NCBI GenBank assembly: GCA_028715865.1
Contig: JAQUQY010000004.1
Location: forward strand, 1 to 19,508
Length of the DNA: 19,508 nt
Reading direction: 5' to 3'
From: Syntrophales bacterium
GTDB lineage: Bacteria; Desulfobacterota; Syntrophia; Syntrophales; UBA2210
Positions within the stretch are counted from its first letter, which is position 1; the number at the start of each line of letters is the position of its first letter. Below the pieces are notes generated by a model that searched no databases, was not told the origin of the DNA, and saw nothing but the letters and a program-made list of their open reading frames with translations. Positions 15,915 through 19,508 of this stretch are shown here, piece after piece. Both the position numbers and the translations under genes were made by a program.

Positions 15915-16406
15915 GTGATTATCAGGGCGGGAGTTGTCACTGTCAGCGATCGGGGATCACGGGGCGAACGGAATGACATAAGCGGCCCGGTGGTCAGGGA
16001 ACTTCTGGAGACGCTTCCCGCGGAGGTAATATCCTACCGGATAGTGGCGGATGAAAAGGACGCCATAGCCGGGGTCATCGTCGAACTCACTGATATTGAA
16101 AAGCTCGACCTGGTTGTCACAACGGGAGGCACCGGCGTCAGCCCAAGGGACGTGACCCCCGACGCAACCAGGGAAGTAATCGACCGTGAGATACCCGGAA
16201 TGGCAGAAGTAATGAGGCTGGAAAGCCTGAAAAAAACCCCCCACGCCATGATATCGAGGGCCATCGTGGGCATCAGGAATCAATCAATCGTGATCAACCT
16301 GCCTGGAAGCCCTCGAGGGGCCCGGGAAAACCTTTCCGTTCTCATGCCGGCACTGAAGCATACCCTGGAAAAAATCAAGGGCGATCCATCAGATTGCGGC
16401 GCCTGA
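15915..16406 (+). CDS. MogA/MoaB-type molybdopterin adenylyltransferase
   Basis: Members of this family adenylylate molybdopterin before metal insertion, a step in molybdenum or tungsten cofactor synthesis. Visible signatures are GVVTVSDRGSRG at the N-terminus, the MPT-binding loop TTGGTGVSPRDVTPDAT, EIPGMAEVMR, and NLPGSPRGARENL near the C-terminus. The 163 residues match single-domain MogA/MoaB. The start is a GTG at 15915, two bases after the EF-G-like stop, with an AAGGA ribosome site inside the end of that gene, so translation is probably coupled. Its last 32 bases overlap the end of the convergent Mut7-C gene. No other Moco gene is in the window. MogA and MoaB cannot be told apart safely by eye. 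Confidence 0.92.
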   Translation: MIIRAGVVTVSDRGSRGERNDISGPVVRELLETLPAEVISYRIVADEKDAIAGVIVELTDIEKLDLVVTTGGTGVSPRDVTPDATREVIDREIPGMAEVMRLESLKKTPHAMISRAIVGIRNQSIVINLPGSPRGARENLSVLMPALKHTLEKIKGDPSDCGA

Positions 16407-16872
16407 GATATTCTACAATGCGCTCCCGGTGAGTACCGGGCCAGAAAACGGAACCACAGCGCGTACAGGTAAAAAAAGTGATCTGTGTCTTTGCCACGTA
16501 AGGTGGTACACGTTGCGTCACATCGGACTGTGAAATCTTTTCGAGCGGCTCGTTACAGGACAGGCAACGGGTAAGCACCTCTTCCCAACGGGGCTTAAGA
16601 TGGAGCGCTTCAATCACCTCTTCTATCTGTTCGTCGCGCCCGTCAGCCCTTACAACCAGCAGCCTGCCCCTGTAATTCCGCTCAGCCAACTCTTTTTTTC
16701 TTGAAAGTACGATTCTTTTCTCCCTTGCGCCCCTGTTAAGAAGCTCCCTGTCTATTGAGCCCTCGTGGCAAATCGTGTCATATCCCATTATCAGGAGCCA
16801 ACGGGCCAGTTTTTTCAGCGTGGAGTCAACAAGAAAAATATTATTCCTCCCGGCATCCTGCTTATTCGGCAA
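16375..16872 (-). CDS. Mut7-C (DUF82) PIN-like domain protein with zinc ribbon
   Basis: The N-terminal ~95 residues match the Mut7-C fold, a PIN-like putative RNase: FLVDSTLKKLARWLLIMGYD, then SIDRELLNRGAREKRIVLSRKKEL. The C-terminal part has the family zinc site, CLSC (with NEPL after it) and CTRC. The position normally occupied by a Thr-Arg-Asp motif reads Ser57-Arg58-Lys59, so an expected acidic metal ligand is missing and nuclease activity is doubtful. The N-terminal ubiquitin-like domain of some family members is absent. The start is a TTG at 16872 directly after the LapA-like stop codon, so translation is probably coupled. It is the last gene of the yfcE-type operon and overlaps the molybdopterin gene tail to tail. 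Confidence 0.85.
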   Translation of the reverse strand: MPNKQDAGRNNIFLVDSTLKKLARWLLIMGYDTICHEGSIDRELLNRGAREKRIVLSRKKELAERNYRGRLLVVRADGRDEQIEEVIEALHLKPRWEEVLTRCLSCNEPLEKISQSDVTQRVPPYVAKTQITFFTCTRCGSVFWPGTHRERIVEYLRRRNLMDRP

Positions 16873-17169
16873 TCAACCCTGGTCGGTATCGCCTAAGCCT
16901 TCTTCCGCTCTCGCCGCTTGATCCTCGAGCCTTCGAATCTTTCGGTTCAGTCCAGAAATTTTTCGGGCCAGCCGCCATCTCTCTACGGTCCCGAAGAAGC
17001 CGGCAAAAATTATTCCCGCGCCGAAGGAAATGAAAAGTAGTAGATAAGCTGGAACACTGTGATCAATAAAACCGTAATAGCTTAGATGGACCATTTCCGT
17101 ATTATCCATTGAAAAGGTAATAACAAACAGCACAACCAGCATAATTACAATCGTATACAGAAGCTTCAT
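16873..17169 (-). CDS. LapA domain (DUF1049) inner-membrane protein
   Basis: This 98-residue protein has two hydrophobic helices, LLYTIVIMLVVLFVITFSM at about residues 3-21 and AYLLLFISFGAGIIFAGFF at about 41-59. A short periplasmic link (DNTEMVHLSYYGF) joins them, and the cytoplasmic tail is charged and coiled-coil-like (KISGLNRKIRRLEDQAARAE). That layout is typical of LapA-domain proteins. E. coli LapA works with LapB in control of lipopolysaccharide assembly. Whether this copy does so is unknown, as no lapB lies nearby. A GGGGAG ribosome site precedes the ATG. Confidence 0.85.
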   Translation of the reverse strand: MKLLYTIVIMLVVLFVITFSMDNTEMVHLSYYGFIDHSVPAYLLLFISFGAGIIFAGFFGTVERWRLARKISGLNRKIRRLEDQAARAEEGLGDTDQG

Positions 17170-17187
17170 CGCCCATCTCCCCTCGTA

Positions 17188-17652
17188 TTAGAATAGCGTC
17201 TTCAAAATATCCTTCGTCTTTTCGATTTCTTCAGGAATGACTCGAACTTCACCCAGAACAGTCATAAAGTTTGTGTCCCCGGACCACCTGGGCACTATGT
17301 GAACATGCATGTGTCCTTCATAGCCTGCCCCCGCCGCCGCCCCGACATTCATTCCGATATTGAAGCCCTGGGGGTCGAAGGCGGCTTTCAAGGCTTCCAC
17401 CGAACGTACTGTCAGCTCCAGGCATTCAATCAGCTCTTCTTTGGTAGCAGCTGACATTTCGGCCACATGGCGATGTGTAGCCACCATGAGATGCCCCGAC
17501 GTGTAGGGGTATTTATTCATTATGACGAAGCAGAGACTGCCTTCGTGAAGGACCAGGGCCTCCTCCCTGAGAGAATCCGAGCAGAATATGCATCCTTCTT
17601 TTTTTTCCCTTTTTATGTACTTGATCCTTTCCGGCGCTATAATCGATTCCAT
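17188..17652 (-). CDS. HIT family nucleotide hydrolase or phosphorylase
   Basis: The histidine triad motif HMHVHIV spans residues 114-120 and supplies the catalytic His. CIFC at residues 21-24 is the zinc-type pair seen in Fhit- and Ap4A-phosphorylase-like members, and the segment NKYPYTSGHLMVATHRHV is also typical of that group. The 154 residues are the usual length. Likely substrates are dinucleoside polyphosphates or nucleotide conjugates, but the exact one cannot be read from sequence. It sits 15 bases after the phosphodiesterase gene and 18 before the LapA-like gene, with a GAGGAAG ribosome site. Confidence 0.93.
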   Translation of the reverse strand: MESIIAPERIKYIKREKKEGCIFCSDSLREEALVLHEGSLCFVIMNKYPYTSGHLMVATHRHVAEMSAATKEELIECLELTVRSVEALKAAFDPQGFNIGMNVGAAAGAGYEGHMHVHIVPRWSGDTNFMTVLGEVRVIPEEIEKTKDILKTLF

Positions 17653-17667
17653 GGACGTTAACTTCCT

Positions 17668-18162
17668 CTATTTGCCCCGGCTGGCCTCCAGGGAAATGAT
17701 TGTTCCTTCAATGGTTTTACCTATCTCAAGAATTCCCAGACTTGTTTCCTTGGCAAAGCGCTTGTCTGTCGGTGACCCCGGGTTGAAGAAAAGAACCTTC
17801 CCAAAGTACTCCACTTGCGCGGCATGGGTGTGGCCAAATACGACACAATCGACACGGTCGAATTCGCCTATTATTCTTTCTTCAATTCCCGCCGGCCCGC
17901 CCCATCCATGAATCAGTCCTATGCGATGCCCCTTTATCTCCATTACAAGCTTTGAAGGCAGGGTGTTTCGTAAGGGATAGGGATCCATGTTTCCGCAGAC
18001 AGCCACGACTTCCTTGTGGGCAAAGACTTCAAGCACTCCACCGTCAACAATGTCACCCGCGTGTAGTACCGCGTCGACATCTTGAAAATAATCGGTGACT
18101 ATCTGCTCAAGCCACTCATCACGGGCTTTCAGGTGAGTGTCCGATATAACACCAAGTTTCAT
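17668..18162 (-). CDS. YfcE/MJ0936-family metallophosphoesterase
   Basis: The calcineurin-like metal-binding motifs are complete: GVISDTHLK (Asp8, His10), LHAGDIVDGG, CGNMD, LIHGWGG and FGHTHAAQ. The 164-residue single-domain form is typical of the YfcE group, whose members hydrolyse phosphodiesters in vitro; the natural substrate is uncertain. It is the first gene of a four-gene minus-strand operon and has its own strong promoter, with a leader of under 20 bases. Confidence 0.93.
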   Translation of the reverse strand: MKLGVISDTHLKARDEWLEQIVTDYFQDVDAVLHAGDIVDGGVLEVFAHKEVVAVCGNMDPYPLRNTLPSKLVMEIKGHRIGLIHGWGGPAGIEERIIGEFDRVDCVVFGHTHAAQVEYFGKVLFFNPGSPTDKRFAKETSLGILEIGKTIEGTIISLEASRGK

Positions 18163-18185
18163 TACTTATGTCTCACGATGGTGGC

Positions 18186-18213
18186 ATTATAACGTCATAT
18201 CTAAAAAATTCAA
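18186..18213 (-). promoter_or_regulatory. sigma70-type promoter for the phosphodiesterase-HIT-LapA-Mut7C operon
   Basis: On the minus strand TTGAAT (18208-18213) and a perfect TATAAT (18186-18191) are separated by 16 bases. The predicted start point is about 17 bases before the ATG of the phosphodiesterase gene. This is the best -10 box seen in the window. Confidence 0.6.
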
Positions 18214-18239
18214 GGTCTATGTGGCCTTTCTCTTTTGAT

Positions 18240-18271
18240 TTGACATTTCTCCCTGCTACCGCTACGGTAGC
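18240..18271 (+). promoter_or_regulatory. promoter with overlapping palindrome before the 90-aa gene and ligA
   Basis: A perfect TTGACA (18240-18245) lies 17 bases from TACGGT (18263-18268). A perfect 7-base inverted repeat with a 3-base centre, GCTACCG-CTA-CGGTAGC (18255-18271), covers the -10 and the end of the spacer. That is where a repressor operator would lie. As a terminator it fails on both strands, since no T tract follows it. Confidence 0.5.
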
Positions 18272-18304
18272 GAAAAAATAAGCATTAAAGCAGGATAAAC
18301 ATCC

Positions 18305-18577
18305 ATGTTTGAAAAGTCCCTGGAAAAAATCGCTGAACAGATCCTTGCCCTTGACGAAGCATCTCTTGCAGGTCTCTGGGACATCTACAAGGACAGAATG
18401 GAAAGCTTCAACACGAGCAGGGAATGGGAAAAATCCGTTATTATTTTTTTTATTATAAATGCCGTGCGTGTCAAAAATAAAATATTCAACGAACAGGTAC
18501 TCCAGTCTTCCCAGGAAGCGGCATCGTCCCAGAAAAAGGCTCCCGGAGACGTCCCCTACCTAAAACGCGTAAAATAA
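18305..18577 (+). CDS. hypothetical protein, 90 aa, upstream of ligA
   Basis: I do not recognise this protein. The ATG has an AGGA site eight bases upstream, and the gene sits between a good promoter and ligA, so it is probably real. The sequence looks helical and soluble: an acidic/amphipathic start (SLEKIAEQILALDEASLAGLW), a central segment EWEKSVIIFFIINAVRVKN, and a polar Ser/Gln/Lys-rich tail likely to be disordered. It has no signal peptide and no Cys. The stop lies six bases before ligA, so the two are probably cotranscribed; a link to DNA ligation is only suggested by position. Confidence 0.75.
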   Translation: MFEKSLEKIAEQILALDEASLAGLWDIYKDRMESFNTSREWEKSVIIFFIINAVRVKNKIFNEQVLQSSQEAASSQKKAPGDVPYLKRVK

Positions 18578-18583
18578 TTAATT

Positions 18584-19508
18584 ATGGACCGCGAGACAGC
18601 CCTGCAACGCATTGAAGAGCTGAAAAAGCTCGTAGAGTACCATAACCGCCGCTATTACCAGCTCGATGATCCCGAAATATCCGATGCGGAATACGACCGC
18701 CTGATGGCAGAGCTCGCGGAGCTTGAACTCGCCTGGGCGGATGAAACAGACCTGTCCGCGTCGCCGACACAACGCGTTGGAGCTGAACCCCTTGACGCCT
18801 TTGAAACCCGTCCCCATCTAACGCCGATGCTTAGCCTTGCCAACTCCCTGACTGAAGAAGACATCCATGAATTCGGCAGGCGTATCTCCTCACTCCTGGG
18901 ACCTGATCAGCAAGCAGCCTTTGTTGTGGAGCCAAAACTGGACGGAGTAGCGGTGAACCTTATATATGAAGATGGAACATTGAGTATGGGGCTTACCCGC
19001 GGTGATGGAACCCTGGGAGAAGACATATCACGGAACCTGAAGACTATAAAGTCGATTCCGGCGGTTATACCGCCCTTAAAAGACCGGCAACTTACAGGCC
19101 CTCTTGAGGTGCGTGGCGAAGTATTCCTGAGCATCGAAGCCTTTAAGGCGCTTAACCGCAGACAGGAAGAGGAAGGGAAGCCAACCTTCGCTAACCCCAG
19201 GAACGCTGCCTCCGGATCTTTACGCCAGATCGATCCTCGTGTTTCCTCGCAAAGACCATTGGACATATACTGCTACTCCATAATAGGAGCCAAAGGACCC
19301 GGTTTCGACAGCCAGTGGGAAATTCTTGGCACTCTCAGGGAATGGGGTTTCCCCGTTAATACTCTCGCCCGAAGGGTGGAGTCCATCGATGACTGCATAC
19401 AGTGTTTCCATGAAATGGAAGGGCGGCGGAAGGAACTTCCCTATGAAATAGACGGCATGGTTATCAAGGTCGATTCCTGCGCACAGCAGAAGCTTCTCGG
19501 CGCCGTTT
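18584..19508 (+). CDS. ligA: NAD-dependent DNA ligase (5' part, cut by window end)
   Basis: LigA seals nicks in replication and repair using NAD. The visible 308 codons begin with the NAD-binding Ia domain (YHNRRYYQLDDPEISDAEYD), followed by SLANSLTEEDI, then the adenylation motif KLDG with the active Lys118, LTRGDGTLGEDIS, GPLEVRGEVF, ANPRNAASGSLRQ and the motif EIDGMVIKV. The frame is open to base 19508, so the OB fold, zinc finger, HhH and BRCT domains should lie beyond. The ATG at 18584 gives the usual N-terminus, but the AT-rich 14 bases before it contain no ribosome site. Confidence 0.96.
   Translation, partial: MDRETALQRIEELKKLVEYHNRRYYQLDDPEISDAEYDRLMAELAELELAWADETDLSASPTQRVGAEPLDAFETRPHLTPMLSLANSLTEEDIHEFGRRISSLLGPDQQAAFVVEPKLDGVAVNLIYEDGTLSMGLTRGDGTLGEDISRNLKTIKSIPAVIPPLKDRQLTGPLEVRGEVFLSIEAFKALNRRQEEEGKPTFANPRNAASGSLRQIDPRVSSQRPLDIYCYSIIGAKGPGFDSQWEILGTLREWGFPVNTLARRVESIDDCIQCFHEMEGRRKELPYEIDGMVIKVDSCAQQKLLGAV

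Noticed and set aside
18255..18271. GCTACCG palindrome as an intrinsic terminator
   Set aside because: No T tract follows it on either strand and both flanking genes read away from it; an operator fits better.

Overview
The window is a compact, gene-dense piece of a bacterial chromosome, roughly half GC by eye. It looks like a deltaproteobacterial (Desulfobacterota, Syntrophales-like) genome. That placement is inference: it rests on a CarD regulator next to a membrane PIN-TRAM (YacL-type) protein and ispD-ispF, a divergent second EF-G, a MutL with endonuclease motifs, and the MEP isoprenoid pathway. No transposase, phage gene, CRISPR array, tRNA or rRNA was seen, and no stretch over 300 bases lacks a gene.

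Layout. (1) Bases 83-13664 hold twelve genes, all on the minus strand. In transcription order they are carD, yacL-like, ispD, ispF, pgk, truA, mutL, miaA, a TPR/SLH-like lipoprotein, valS, nadC and coaX. Gaps run from a 4-base overlap to 177 bases. A good promoter in front of the lipoprotein gene probably splits the series into at least two transcription units. A short plus-strand reading frame at 3-86 may be the tail of a gene lying mostly outside the window. (2) Bases 13683-13824 are a divergent promoter region between carD and a plus-strand pair: an EF-G-like GTPase and a MogA/MoaB-type molybdopterin gene 2 bases after it. (3) Bases 16375-18162 hold a minus-strand group (YfcE-type phosphodiesterase, HIT protein, LapA-like membrane protein, Mut7-C protein) whose last gene overlaps the molybdopterin gene tail to tail by 32 bases. 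(4) From 18305 a plus-strand unit carries a 90-residue protein of unknown function and then ligA, which runs off the window end.

The genes are mostly housekeeping: NAD and CoA synthesis (nadC, coaX), NAD-dependent DNA ligase, tRNA charging and modification (valS, miaA, truA), mismatch repair (mutL), isoprenoid precursors (ispD, ispF) and glycolysis (pgk). I found no clear new multi-gene system. The points most worth a second look are the EF-G paralogue with altered GTPase motifs, the Mut7-C protein lacking an expected acidic residue, the promoter-embedded palindrome in front of the unknown gene and ligA, a nested hairpin in the ispD leader, and the lipoprotein placed among translation genes.
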